A stretch of DNA of 64,000 nucleotides from Aliirhizobium wenxiniae (GCF_019511445.1 NZ_JAEUAN010000016.1:100731-164730), one strand, 5' to 3'; shown: positions 1 to 8,477, numbered from the stretch's first letter. Translations and numbers: made by a program. Notes: generated by a model from the letters alone, not told the origin.

Positions 1-1603
1 CCTCATAACCAGTGCGTTCGACATATTCGCGATATCCACCGTCATAACGATGGATGCCATCGGCAGAAACTTCCAGCACGCGGTTGGAGAGTTCGGACAG
101 GAAATGGCGGTCGTGGCTGACGAAAAGCATCGTGCCTTCATATTCCGAAAGCGCCTTGATCAGCATTTCCTTGGTATCGAGATCGAGGTGGTTGGTCGGC
201 TCGTCAAGAACGAGGAAATTCGGTGGATCGAACAGCATGGCCGCCATGACCAGCCGCGCCTTTTCTCCACCCGAAAGAACTCGGCATTTCTTCTCGACAT
301 CATCGCCGGAGAAACCGAAGCAGCCGGCGAGCGTGCGCAATGCGCCCTGCCCGGCCCTTGGGAATTCCGATTCGAGCCATTCGAACACGGTCTGCTCGCC
401 ATCAAGCACGTCCATGGCATGCTGGGCGAAATAGCCCATCTTGACGCTGGCGCCGATCGCGACCGATCCCTGATCGGGTTCGGCCGAACCGGCGATCAGC
501 TTCAGGAGCGTCGACTTGCCGGCGCCATTGATGCCCATGATGCACCAGCGTTCCTTGCGGCGGATGGAGAAATCCAGTCCGTCGTAGATCGTCTTGGTGC
601 CGTAAGCCTTGTGGATGCCCTTGAGGTTGGCCACATCCTCACCCGAGCGCGGTGGCGCCTGGAACTCGAAGGCGACCGACTGGCGGCGCTTCGGCGGCTC
701 GACGCGCTCGATCTTGTCGAGCTTCTTCACACGGCTCTGAACCTGGGCGGCATGCGACGCGCGCGCCTTGAAGCGCTCGATGAACTTGATTTCCTTGGCG
801 AGCATCGCCTGCTGACGCTCGAACTGGGCCTGTTGCTGCTTTTCGTTCTGGGCCCGCTGTCCTTCATAGAAGCCGTAATCGCCGGCATAGGTATTGAGCG
901 AGCCGGCATCGATCTCGATGATCTTGTTGACGATGCGGTTCATGAACTCGCGGTCGTGCGAGGTCATCAGCAGCGCGCCGTCGTAGCCTTTCAGGAACTG
1001 CTCCAGCCAGATCAGGCTTTCGAGATCGAGATGGTTGGACGGTTCGTCGAGCAGCATCACGTCCGGCCGCATCAGAAGAATACGGGCAAGAGCGACGCGC
1101 ATCTTCCAGCCGCCCGAAAGCTTGCCGACATCGCCGTCCATCATCTCCTGGCTGAAGGATAGACCGGCGAGCACCTCGCGGGCCCGGCTTTCGAGCCCAT
1201 AGCCGTCGAGTTCCTCGTAACGCGCCTGGACCTCACCGTAACGCTCTATGATCGCGTCCATCTCGTCCATGCGATCGGGATCGACCATAGCGGCTTCAAG
1301 TTCGCGCAGTTCGGCTGCGACCGTGCTGACCGGCCCTGCACCATCCATGACTTCGGTCACGGCGCTAACGCCCGACATCTCACCGACATCCTGGTTGAAA
1401 TAGCCGATGGTGACGTGCTTTTCGACTGAGACCTGGCCCTCGTCGGGCACTTCGCTGCCGGTGATCATGCGAAACAGCGTTGTCTTGCCGGCGCCGTTGG
1501 GACCGACAAGGCCGATCTTCTCGCCGCGATTGAGCGCAGCCGAAGCCTCGATGTAGAGAATGCGATTGCTGTTCGACTTGCTGATATTTTCGATACGGAT
1601 CAT
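1..1603 (-). CDS. ABC-F family ATP-binding protein (3' end cut by window)
   Basis: Soluble tandem ABC ATPase of the ABC-F type, a family that acts on the ribosome rather than in membrane transport. Read on the minus strand from the ATG at 1603. It has Walker A GPNGAGKTT at residues 34-42, a signature LSGG near residue 162, an interdomain linker rich in charged and Gln residues (about 230-310), a second Walker A GINGAGKST near 357 and a second LSGGE near 441. No membrane segments are seen. The reading is open to base 1, giving 534 residues and ending in ...VERTGYE, so only a few C-terminal residues are probably missing (family about 540). The exact ABC-F subgroup (YbiT-like by length) is inference. 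Confidence 0.93.
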   Translation of the reverse strand, partial: MIRIENISKSNSNRILYIEASAALNRGEKIGLVGPNGAGKTTLFRMITGSEVPDEGQVSVEKHVTIGYFNQDVGEMSGVSAVTEVMDGAGPVSTVAAELRELEAAMVDPDRMDEMDAIIERYGEVQARYEELDGYGLESRAREVLAGLSFSQEMMDGDVGKLSGGWKMRVALARILLMRPDVMLLDEPSNHLDLESLIWLEQFLKGYDGALLMTSHDREFMNRIVNKIIEIDAGSLNTYAGDYGFYEGQRAQNEKQQQAQFERQQAMLAKEIKFIERFKARASHAAQVQSRVKKLDKIERVEPPKRRQSVAFEFQAPPRSGEDVANLKGIHKAYGTKTIYDGLDFSIRRKERWCIMGINGAGKSTLLKLIAGSAEPDQGSVAIGASVKMGYFAQHAMDVLDGEQTVFEWLESEFPRAGQGALRTLAGCFGFSGDDVEKKCRVLSGGEKARLVMAAMLFDPPNFLVLDEPTNHLDLDTKEMLIKALSEYEGTMLFVSHDRHFLSELSNRVLEVSADGIHRYDGGYREYVERTGYE

Positions 1604-1687
1604 GGCTGCCGGTGTTCCTGGAAGAATTCGGCCTGCCTTATGTCACGAGATGGTGTGAATGTCGCGGGGTTTTGGCGAAAAACCGAC

Positions 1688-1813
1688 CTACTCACCCGGA
1701 TGCCGGTTCGGCCGTGTCTTCTTTTCCACGTAACGGGAATAGCACGCGACCGCAAGGCCGAGGGCACCTATGAGCAGAGGTAGAATATACCAGAAGAAAA
1801 ATGCAGAAGACAT
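1688..1813 (-). CDS. 41-residue single-span membrane protein
   Basis: Tiny ORF of 41 codons whose ATG overlaps the stop of the preceding gene in the sequence TGATG, the classic arrangement for translational coupling. The product begins MSSAFFFWYILPLL, has one hydrophobic segment (about residues 4-24), then a basic tail with RYVEKKTRPNRH. No family recognised. The overlap with another small membrane ORF, and the absence of an independent ribosome site, suggest that the two are made together in equal amounts. Function unknown. Confidence 0.6.
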   Translation of the reverse strand: MSSAFFFWYILPLLIGALGLAVACYSRYVEKKTRPNRHPGE

Positions 1814-2028
1814 CACGACCGCAAGCCTCCCAGAATGATACGACCACCTAAATGTAATACGAGCGCACCAAAAATCCAAGCAGACACAGCTATGGCGACA
1901 TCCAAGCCGAACTGTGGAGATATCGGCGAGGTCAGCTGCGCAATCGCTCCAACGGCCAGACACGCAGTCGATGCCCGATCCAGCGCTGCTGCAAGATATT
2001 TCGTCCGTTCATTATGCACCAACTCCAT
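1813..2028 (-). CDS. 71-residue two-span membrane protein
   Basis: Small ORF starting MELVHNERTKYLA. The ATG at 2028 is preferred over the upstream in-frame start at 2061 because an AGGGGG ribosome site lies about 8 bases before it. The product has a short polar N-terminus containing NERTK, then two hydrophobic segments (about residues 16-35 and 43-66) separated by a Ser/Pro loop. Small proteins with an NERTK-type start and two spans occur widely in proteobacteria; I know no assigned function. Its stop overlaps the start of the next 41-residue membrane ORF (TGATG), so they form a coupled pair. Confidence 0.65.
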   Translation of the reverse strand: MELVHNERTKYLAAALDRASTACLAVGAIAQLTSPISPQFGLDVAIAVSAWIFGALVLHLGGRIILGGLRS

Positions 2029-2107
2029 AACCAGCCCCCTGACCATGTAATATAAAGTCACATTAATCTGGGCGGCCGAGCCGTTTCAAGCTGACACGTA
2101 ACACCAA

Positions 2108-2133
2108 AGGCCGAGTCGTTTCCGACCCGGCCT
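2108..2133 (-). terminator. tig transcription terminator
   Basis: Inverted repeat AGGCCGAGTCG / CGACCCGGCCT just beyond the tig stop. On the minus strand it is followed by TTTGGTGT, so it is a moderate intrinsic terminator for tig. Confidence 0.75.
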
Positions 2134-2158
2134 CTCGCAATTCGCTTATCCGAAGATA

Positions 2159-3631
2159 TTATTCGGCGCTGTCTTCAGCGGCCTTCTTCTTCGGAGCAGC
2201 CTTCTTCTTTGGAGCGGCTTCTTCGCCTTCCTCAGCTTCGGCCTTGGCCTTCTTCGGTGCAGCCTTCTTCTTGGCCGGCTTTTCTTCGCCTTCGGCTTCG
2301 TCGTCAGCCATCAGCTCTTCCTTGGTGACGGTCTTGTCGGTGACCTTCACTTCGGTAAGCAGCTTGTCGATGACCTTCTCTTCGAAGATCGGGGCGCGCA
2401 GCGAGTTGGAAGCGCCAGGCGTGTTGCGGAAGAAATCGAGGATTTCCTTCTGCTGGCCCGGGAACTGCTGCAGCTGTGCGTAAAGCGCGCGCTGCATTTC
2501 CTCTTCGGTGACTTCAACGCCAGCCTTCTCACCGATTTCGGAGAGAACGAGGCCCAGACGAACGCGACGCTCGGCAAGCTTGCGGTACTCGGCGCGCGCT
2601 TCTTCCTCGGTCGTGTCTTCGTCTTCGAAGGTCTTGCCCGACTGGGCGAGATCGGTGTTGATCTGGCGCCAGATGTTGTCGAACTCGGCGTCAACGAGAC
2701 CCTGCGGGGTGTCGAACTGGTACATTTCATCGAGCTGGTCGAGGATCTGACGCTTGACCTTCTGACGGGTCAGGTTGCCGTACTGGCTTTCGATCTGGCC
2801 GCGAACGATTTCCTTCAGGCGATCGACCGATTCGATGCCCAGCTTGGAAGCGAGTTCCTCGTTGATTTCAACTTCGCCCGGAGCAGCAACGTCCTTGACG
2901 GTGATGTCGAAGGTGGCTTCCTTGCCTGCGAGGTTTGCAGCCGGATACTGTTCCGGGAAGGTGACCGTGATGACCTTTTCGTCGCCGGCCTTGACGCCAA
3001 CGAGCTGGTCTTCGAAGCCCGGAATGAACTGGCCGGAACCAAGAACCAGTTCGGCATCTTCGGCAGCGCCGCCATCGAAGGCTACGCCGTCGACCTTGCC
3101 GAGGTAGTTCATGGTGACGCGGTCGCCATTGGCGGCCTTGCCCTTCTTGGTTTCGAAGGTACGAGCGCTTTCAGCGATCTTGACGATCTGCTCTTTGACT
3201 TCCTCTTCGGCGATTTCGACGACTTCACGGGTCACCGTGATCTTGTCGGTCGACTTCAGCTCGATCGGCGGAATGACTTCGTAGGTGAGCGTGAACTCGA
3301 GATCTGCCTGCGCAGACAGGATCTTTTCTGCTTCATCCTGATCTTCGGTCATCGAGATCGACGGCTGGGTGGCCGACTTCTCGCCGCGCTCGGAGAGAAT
3401 CGCCGAAGGACGGTCACGGATGATCTCGTTGACGAGATCGGCCATGATCGACTTGCCGTAGGTCTTCTTCAAGTGCGCGAGCGGCACCTTGCCCGGACGG
3501 AAGCCGTTGATGCGGACCTTATCCTTCGCGTCGGCGAGGCGCACGTTCAGCTGTGCTTCCATCTCCTGCTTCGGGATGACAACTTTAATTTCGCGCTTCA
3601 GCCCTTCAGCGAGCGTTTCGGTAACCTGCAT
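2159..3631 (-). CDS. tig: Trigger factor, ribosome-associated chaperone and PPIase
   Basis: Trigger factor binds the ribosome at the exit tunnel and shelters nascent chains. The ATG at 3631 (MQVTETLAEG) is chosen over the longer frame to 3700 because GAAGG sits 9 bases upstream and the family starts here; length 490 residues. The ribosome-docking loop GFRPGKVP lies at residues 43-50. A FKBP-type PPIase domain follows at about 150-250, then the helical C-terminal cradle. The last 60 residues are a Lys/Ala/Glu tail (KKKAAPKK repeats), longer than in E. coli but common in rhizobia. Monocistronic, with its own terminator; tRNA-Leu lies upstream on the same strand. Confidence 0.97.
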   Translation of the reverse strand: MQVTETLAEGLKREIKVVIPKQEMEAQLNVRLADAKDKVRINGFRPGKVPLAHLKKTYGKSIMADLVNEIIRDRPSAILSERGEKSATQPSISMTEDQDEAEKILSAQADLEFTLTYEVIPPIELKSTDKITVTREVVEIAEEEVKEQIVKIAESARTFETKKGKAANGDRVTMNYLGKVDGVAFDGGAAEDAELVLGSGQFIPGFEDQLVGVKAGDEKVITVTFPEQYPAANLAGKEATFDITVKDVAAPGEVEINEELASKLGIESVDRLKEIVRGQIESQYGNLTRQKVKRQILDQLDEMYQFDTPQGLVDAEFDNIWRQINTDLAQSGKTFEDEDTTEEEARAEYRKLAERRVRLGLVLSEIGEKAGVEVTEEEMQRALYAQLQQFPGQQKEILDFFRNTPGASNSLRAPIFEEKVIDKLLTEVKVTDKTVTKEELMADDEAEGEEKPAKKKAAPKKAKAEAEEGEEAAPKKKAAPKKKAAEDSAE

Positions 3632-3790
3632 TTTCAAACCTTCATATCGTGGCGGCGGTGCCAAACTATCCGGCATCTCCAGCCGTTCAACAGTCAGCAC
3701 ATCGCCGGAACTTCAAAGAGACCAGACGCGGCATTAAAGGCGCCGGTCGTTCGCCCATTCTTTGGCTCAAGACCACACCTTGGCGGTGCT

Positions 3791-3875
<85 letters not shown>

Positions 3876-4179
3876 GCCCCAAACCGCGTCGAAATACCTC
3901 GTCGCCGGAGGCCTTCCAGAGCGCGCGTCTCTATATCATCCGTTTTCCAGCACGCAAAGGAAAAATGACAGTCACCAAAGAAGACTGCCCACCGGCAGAT
4001 CAACGAGCCATTTCTCTCTTTATATGCATCGAACACTCGAGGCTCGAAGAGCACCTTCAGGTGTCAAACACAGCCATGCAAATGAAGCATGCCATCCATT
4101 CAAGGTTTGCAGTGCACAAATTCCCTGACTTTCTGTAGGTTCAAGTCAACGAACAAAGCGGACTTTCCGCAAGATATTC
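3876..4179. other. Intergenic gap, no gene seen
   Basis: About 300 bases between tRNA-Leu(TAG) and the sRNA. The open frames here lack a ribosome site and resemble no family. It probably holds the promoters of the tRNA (minus) and of the sRNA (plus), but I see no confident -35/-10 pair. Confidence 0.5.
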
Positions 4180-4297
4180 GGGTCGCGCACTCCTCCTCCC
4201 AAGCGAGACCCGTACAGACCGACGAAACTCCTCCTCCCATTCGTCGGTCATTCATATGACGCCCACCGGACCTCCTCCCCCGGTGGGCGTTGTTCGT
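4180..4297 (+). ncRNA. ar14/suhB ('cuckoo') family sRNA with three CCTCCTCCC hairpins
   Basis: Three consecutive hairpins each present an anti-Shine-Dalgarno-like motif in the loop. Hairpin 1 (4180-4211) is GGGTC...GACCC around CTCCTCCTCCC. Hairpin 2 (4217-4249) is GACCGACGAA / TTCGTCGGTC around ACTCCTCCTCCC. Hairpin 3 (4261-4289) is GCCCACCGG / CCGGTGGGC around ACCTCCTCC and ends in a T-rich tail (GTTGTTCGTTTC), so it doubles as terminator. This layout matches the alphaproteobacterial ar14 (Smr14C; Rfam suhB) and Rhodobacter CcsR 'cuckoo' RNAs, which are stress-linked and often sit next to DUF1127 genes. Two DUF1127 genes follow here. The 5' end is not defined by the sequence. Confidence 0.85.
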
Positions 4298-4473
4298 TTC
4301 CAGCTTCATCTCGACAACTTGCCCAATACGGCGACACGCGCCGACATCTTGAAATGCACTGGACGCATAGGTGACATACGAAACGGGCGCTGTTTTTTGT
4401 GCAGATCAGGATTTAAAACGATTAGCAGATGAAGAGGGCGGAGATGACGCCCACAGGGCAAAGGACCCCCACA

Positions 4474-4620
4474 ATGAGCATCGCAAAGAAATTCAGCGAC
4501 TGGCGCAAGTACCGCGAAACCGTTTCGGAACTCGGCCGCATGACCGACCGTGAACTTGGTGACCTCGGCATCGGCCGCGCCGACATCCGTCGCGTAGCCC
4601 GGACCGCCGTCGGCTTCTAA
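4474..4620 (+). CDS. DUF1127 small basic protein, copy 1
   Basis: 48-residue protein beginning MSIAKKFSDWRKYR, with an AAGGA ribosome site 9 bases before the ATG. It has the DUF1127 pattern: an amphipathic N-terminal helix, R(K)YRETVSEL, then the core MTDRELGDLGIGRADIRR. In alphaproteobacteria such Arg-rich miniproteins bind RNA or tune phosphate/carbon stress responses (CcaF1 of Rhodobacter is the named example). The gene follows the three-hairpin sRNA by about 175 bases and is closed by a strong terminator at 4650-4677. A second DUF1127 gene lies 255 bases downstream. Confidence 0.85.
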   Translation: MSIAKKFSDWRKYRETVSELGRMTDRELGDLGIGRADIRRVARTAVGF

Positions 4621-4649
4621 TAAAATCTCGACTCTCCAGTCGATTGAAG

Positions 4650-4677
4650 GCGCCTCCCTCGGGAGGCGCTTTTCGTT
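4650..4677 (+). terminator. Terminator of DUF1127 copy 1
   Basis: GCGCCTCCC (4650-4658) pairs with GGGAGGCGC (4661-4669) across a 2-base loop, followed by TTTTCGTTT. The left arm carries CCTCCC, echoing the sRNA loops. Confidence 0.9.
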
Positions 4678-4874
4678 TGTGCTCTATTCTTATCCTCAAC
4701 GCCGCTTCTCAGCTCATTTTTCGCGCATTGCCCAGATAAGCGACAATTCACCGCACAAATGCATGGCAGTTGCACATAATTTGCACTGCACATCTTTATT
4801 ATTCGGGCGTATAAGAAGCACATCGCCGGAGCCGATAACGAGCGCCGGGAAAAAGACGACTTGAGGAAACCACC

Positions 4875-5018
4875 ATGAACCCGATCCGCATCGCCAAGAA
4901 CTGGATCAGCTACCGCCGCACGATGAACGAGCTCGGCAATCTGTCGAACCAGGCTCTTTCCGACATCGGTCTGACCCGTTACGACATCCGTAACGTTGCT
5001 TCTCGTTCCTTCCGTTAA
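4875..5018 (+). CDS. DUF1127 small basic protein, copy 2
   Basis: 47-residue ORF beginning MNPIRIAKNWISYRRT, with GAGGAAACC just before the ATG. The core SNQALSDIGLTRYDIRN matches the DUF1127 consensus (LxDIGLxRxDI). It shares the architecture of copy 1 but is clearly diverged, so this is not a recent duplication. It has its own terminator (5088-5114) and about 200 bases of leader, so it is likely a separate transcription unit. Function is inferred from the family only: small RNA- or stress-related adaptor. Confidence 0.88.
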   Translation: MNPIRIAKNWISYRRTMNELGNLSNQALSDIGLTRYDIRNVASRSFR

Positions 5019-5087
5019 TCCCAACGGATCGCGGTCTTCCAACCGCTGAATGAGAAAGCCTAGCGGCCGAAATGCCCAAGGATGATC

Positions 5088-5114
5088 AAAGGCACCTTCT
5101 CAGGTGCCTTTTTG
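5088..5114 (+). terminator. Terminator of DUF1127 copy 2
   Basis: AAAGGCACCT (5088-5097) pairs with AGGTGCCTTT (5102-5111), followed by further T residues. A-run on one side and T-run on the other, so it could act in both directions. Confidence 0.92.
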
Positions 5115-5203
5115 ATTCTGATATTTATCGAACTTCAAATTGAATTCGATTGAGCCGCCTTTTTGATTCCTGTCGAAGCCGCGTCGTGATAATGACGCGC
5201 CCC

Positions 5204-6613
5204 ATGACAAAGACATCCTTTTCTCCCATTCATGTAATCGGCGGCGGGCTTGCAGGGTCCGAAGCCGCCTGGCAGATCGCCGAGGCCGGAATTCCGGTCA
5301 TCCTGCACGAAATGCGCGGCGTGCGCGGTACCGATGCACATAAAACAGACGGTCTTGCCGAACTGGTGTGCTCCAACTCCTTCCGCTCCGACGATGCTAC
5401 GGCAAATGCCGTCGGCGTCATCCATGCGGAGATGAGGCTTGCCAATTCGCTGATCATGGCATCTGCCGACAAGCATCAGGTTCCGGCAGGCGGCGCGCTC
5501 GCCGTGGATCGCGACGGTTTTTCCGATGCGGTGACCGCTGCAATTTCTAGCCATCCGCTGATCACCGTCGTGCGCGAGGAAGTCCAGGGGATACCACCTG
5601 CGGAGTGGGATCTTGCGGTGGTTGCCACCGGCCCCCTCACCTCGCCTTCGCTTGCAGCTTCGATCCAGGCAGAAACCGGTGAAGACCAGCTCGCCTTCTT
5701 CGACGCGATCGCGCCGATCGTGCATCGCGATTCGATCGACATGGATACCTGCTGGTACCAGTCGCGATACGACAAGGTCGGCCCCGGCGGCACGGGCAAG
5801 GATTATATCAACTGCCCGCTCGACAAGGACCAATACGAGGCTTTTGTCGACGCGCTGATTGCCGGCGATACGGTCGGCTTCAAGGAATGGGAAGGCACCC
5901 CTTATTTCGACGGCTGCCTGCCGATCGAAGTGATGGCGGAGCGCGGCCGCGAAACATTGCGCCACGGCCCGATGAAACCGATGGGTCTCACCAATTCTCA
6001 CAATCCGACCGTCAAGGCCTATGCCGTCGTACAGCTTCGTCAGGACAATGCACTCGGCACGCTCTACAACATGGTCGGCTTCCAGACGAAGCTGAAATAC
6101 GGTGCGCAGGCGGAGATTTTTCGCATGATTCCCGGCCTGCAGAATGCCGAATTCGCCCGGCTCGGCGGCCTGCACCGCAACACCTATATCCAGTCGCCGA
6201 TCCTGCTCGACCGGTCCTTGACCTTGAAGAGCCGTCCGGGCCTGCGCTTTGCCGGCCAGATAACCGGTTGCGAAGGTTATGTCGAAAGCGCCGCCATCGG
6301 CCTGCTTGCCGGACGGTTTGCCGCCGCCGAGCGCAAGGGAGAGCCGCTTACGCCGCCGCCTGCGACGACAGCCTTCGGTTCTCTTCTCGGCCACATTACC
6401 GGCGGCCATCTCATTCACGACGAGGAACCCGGCAAGCGGTCCTTTCAGCCGATGAATATCAATTTCGGTCTGTTTCCGGAGCTTGAACCCGGCTCGATCG
6501 TCAAACCTGAGGGCGTGAAGCGTTTCCGCGGCAAGGACAAGACGATCATGAAACGCCAGCTCCTTTCAGCGCGAGCGCTGAAAGATTGTGCTAATTGGCT
6601 CGGTCTGGCGTAG
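5204..6613 (+). CDS. trmFO: TrmFO: folate/FAD-dependent tRNA U54 methyltransferase
   Basis: Makes ribothymidine at position 54 of the tRNA T-loop using methylenetetrahydrofolate and FADH2. The 469-residue product has an N-terminal FAD-binding GGGLAG at residues 13-18, the conserved ELVCSNSF block with Cys56, the YFDGCLPIE block carrying the second family cysteine, and the C-terminal FAD region GLRFAGQITGCEGYVESA. The ATG at 5204 is chosen by family length; an in-frame ATG at 5192 is possible and neither has a good ribosome site. The 3' end overlaps the convergent gene at 6591 by 23 bases. Confidence 0.96.
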   Translation: MTKTSFSPIHVIGGGLAGSEAAWQIAEAGIPVILHEMRGVRGTDAHKTDGLAELVCSNSFRSDDATANAVGVIHAEMRLANSLIMASADKHQVPAGGALAVDRDGFSDAVTAAISSHPLITVVREEVQGIPPAEWDLAVVATGPLTSPSLAASIQAETGEDQLAFFDAIAPIVHRDSIDMDTCWYQSRYDKVGPGGTGKDYINCPLDKDQYEAFVDALIAGDTVGFKEWEGTPYFDGCLPIEVMAERGRETLRHGPMKPMGLTNSHNPTVKAYAVVQLRQDNALGTLYNMVGFQTKLKYGAQAEIFRMIPGLQNAEFARLGGLHRNTYIQSPILLDRSLTLKSRPGLRFAGQITGCEGYVESAAIGLLAGRFAAAERKGEPLTPPPATTAFGSLLGHITGGHLIHDEEPGKRSFQPMNINFGLFPELEPGSIVKPEGVKRFRGKDKTIMKRQLLSARALKDCANWLGLA

Positions 6614-7133
6614 ACGCATCACCATCGGCGGCGGCCAGTTCCTGGCCGCTTGCCTTTTCACCGGCAATATCTTCGCCGGCATCGCCGCCTCTGCCTGAAA
6701 CGCTGACATAATTGTCGAGCAACCAGAGCGAAACTTCGGCAGCTTCCCGCTCGTTCACGAATACAAATTCAGCATTCAGGGTCGGCGCGTCGAGGAATTC
6801 CGCAGAAAAGCCCTTGGCATCCGGCAGAGGAACAATCCTCACACGGCCCGGCTGGATGAGATGGCAGGCGTAATGGTTGCGCCGATTGCGCATGAAGCCT
6901 GTCTTATCGTTGTGCAAGCGAACGAAGACGTCGCCATCTTTCGTGGCGTGAAGACTGCGAATTGCTTCTTCGGGAAATGCGCGACCGAATTCGAGAATTG
7001 CGGTGCCGAGATCGAAACGCCCCTGCTCGTCGTTCCTGCGGGCGATGCCCCTTATGTAATAAACGAGAACGAGAATCAGCGCGACGATGGCGATCCAGAT
7101 GATAAGGGCACTCAAACCACGTCTCCTCGGCAC
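6591..7133 (-). CDS. Membrane-anchored conserved hypothetical protein
   Basis: 180 residues. The N-terminus MPRRRGLSALIIW leads into one membrane span (about residues 8-27), followed by a basic stop-transfer RGIARRN, so the rest (about 150 residues) may face either side. The soluble part has an ordered-looking region (DVFVRLHNDKTGFMRNRR, HLIQPGRVRIVP) and an acidic/Ala tail. I recognise no named family; I believe similar proteins sit beside trmFO in other rhizobia. It is convergent with trmFO (23-base overlap) and lies 75 bases downstream of the squalene/phytoene synthase-like gene on the same strand. Confidence 0.75.
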   Translation of the reverse strand: MPRRRGLSALIIWIAIVALILVLVYYIRGIARRNDEQGRFDLGTAILEFGRAFPEEAIRSLHATKDGDVFVRLHNDKTGFMRNRRNHYACHLIQPGRVRIVPLPDAKGFSAEFLDAPTLNAEFVFVNEREAAEVSLWLLDNYVSVSGRGGDAGEDIAGEKASGQELAAADGDASTPDRAN

Positions 7134-7207
7134 AGAAGGTTTTTGGGGGCAGGTCTTCGGGTTGCATAGTCCCTAGCCTGCGAGGCTTGCGCGAATATTA
7201 TGCCGCA

Positions 7208-8062
7208 TCACAAGCGTCTGAGTAGAACAGCTTTCATCATCCGGATCTGGCGACGCCATTGCGGCTGTTGCAGCCCACCGGCAAACGCATCCGCGCCGAG
7301 TTTTCTTGCGCACTTCAAAACCGGCTCCGAGAGCGAGGCAGGCAGGAAGGCGGGAAAGAGCGGGGCCGGGATGGAACCGGCGCGGCGCGCCTTTTCCAGA
7401 TGTTCTAGCCCGAGACCGGCGAAGGCGTCGATCGCGGCCGAAATGCGCGCCTTGTCTTCGCCAGCAAGAAAGCTGTCACGATCGAGGCCGGTCGCCGAAA
7501 GAATATCGAGCGGCACATAAATCTGCCGCCGATGGTTATGGATCGGGAGCAGCATCAGCAAGCCGGCTATCGATTGCGCCACGCCCGCATGCCCGGCAGC
7601 GTCCGTAGATTGGCTTGCCAATTCCGGCGCAAGAACGAGGCTTGCCAACTGGATCAAAGCAGATGCCGTTTCGCCCGAATAACCCTCGAGCGCATTTCTG
7701 TCCGGCAACGCATCGTCGTAGAGATCGAAGATACGTGCCTCGGTCATGGCAACCAGCGTTTGACGCGGCAACCGGTAACGCTCGACGGTGTCCAACAGAC
7801 CGGCCGCCAGCGGGTTGCCGCCAGCGTCTCCTTCGGCACCACCTTCCAAGAGATCCCGCCACCATTGCAGGCGGATCTCGCCCGGTAACGGCTCGCGCAC
7901 CACATCGCGGATGCGGGCAAGCTCTGCATTGAAGGCATAAAGAGTTGCAAGCGCGCCCCGCTTGTCTTCCGGCGAAAGAAGGCATGCCAGATAGCGGTCG
8001 CGATCGGTATCGCGCAGCATGGCGAGGCAAAGCGCAGCGTTGTCGGGAGATGCGCCGGACAT
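7208..8062 (-). CDS. Squalene/phytoene synthase-family protein, NDUFAF6-like
   Basis: 284-residue all-helical trans-isoprenyl-synthase-fold protein. The first Asp-rich region is recognisable (RIRDVVREPLPGEIRLQWWR) but the second motif is replaced (SIAGLLMLLPIHNHRRQIY), so prenyl condensation is doubtful. This branch contains the mitochondrial complex I assembly factor NDUFAF6. The ATG at 8062 lies one base after the TGA of the Mth938-domain gene (homologue of complex I factor NDUFAF3), indicating coupled translation; a start at 8074 is the alternative. The pair in one operon argues for an ancestral respiratory-complex assembly role (inference). Confidence 0.85.
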   Translation of the reverse strand: MSGASPDNAALCLAMLRDTDRDRYLACLLSPEDKRGALATLYAFNAELARIRDVVREPLPGEIRLQWWRDLLEGGAEGDAGGNPLAAGLLDTVERYRLPRQTLVAMTEARIFDLYDDALPDRNALEGYSGETASALIQLASLVLAPELASQSTDAAGHAGVAQSIAGLLMLLPIHNHRRQIYVPLDILSATGLDRDSFLAGEDKARISAAIDAFAGLGLEHLEKARRAGSIPAPLFPAFLPASLSEPVLKCARKLGADAFAGGLQQPQWRRQIRMMKAVLLRRL

Positions 8063-8063
8063 G

Positions 8064-8450
8064 TCAGACCGCAATCAGAGCAGCCGCGACGGCGCGGGAT
8101 TCGGAAAGCATGATGTTGAAGGTGCGCACCGCCGCACCAGTACTCATCGGATCGGAAGAAATCCCATTGGCCCTCAGCGCGGCTTTCACTTCAGCGGGTA
8201 TAGGCCTCATTTCAACGCCAGTCCCGACCAGCAGAAACTCGATACCGGATGCGTCCGACAATACGCGTTCCAGAGAAGCAACGGTAAGAAGATCGCCATC
8301 CTGCATGTTCCAGCCATGAATGCCCGAGGGCAGGCAGAGGATGGAGCCGCGATGCGACATGTCGGCAAAACGAAAGCCGCCATTGCCATAGGCGTCGATC
8401 GGCGCACGGCCCGGAAAATGGGCTTCGCGGATTTCGATCCCTCGTGCCAT
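8064..8450 (-). CDS. Mth938-like (DUF498) domain protein, NDUFAF3 homologue
   Basis: 128-residue single-domain protein. The ATG at 8450 is fixed by an AGGAGGG ribosome site 8 bases upstream. The Mth938 core is visible: AYGNGGFRF, the SGIHGWNM strand, FLLVGTGVEMRPIP and GISSDPMSTGAAVRTFN. Human NDUFAF3, a complex I assembly factor, is of this family. It is coupled to the NDUFAF6-like gene downstream. In many rhizobia this gene follows secDF; here only 112 bases containing a hairpin separate it from yajC. Confidence 0.9.
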   Translation of the reverse strand: MARGIEIREAHFPGRAPIDAYGNGGFRFADMSHRGSILCLPSGIHGWNMQDGDLLTVASLERVLSDASGIEFLLVGTGVEMRPIPAEVKAALRANGISSDPMSTGAAVRTFNIMLSESRAVAAALIAV

Positions 8451-8477
8451 GGCGCTTGCCCTCCTCAAGAACAAATG

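Noticed and set aside
4141..4180. Promoter for the sRNA
   Set aside because: AGATAT near 4172 could be a -10, but no -35 with proper spacing could be found, so no promoter is claimed.
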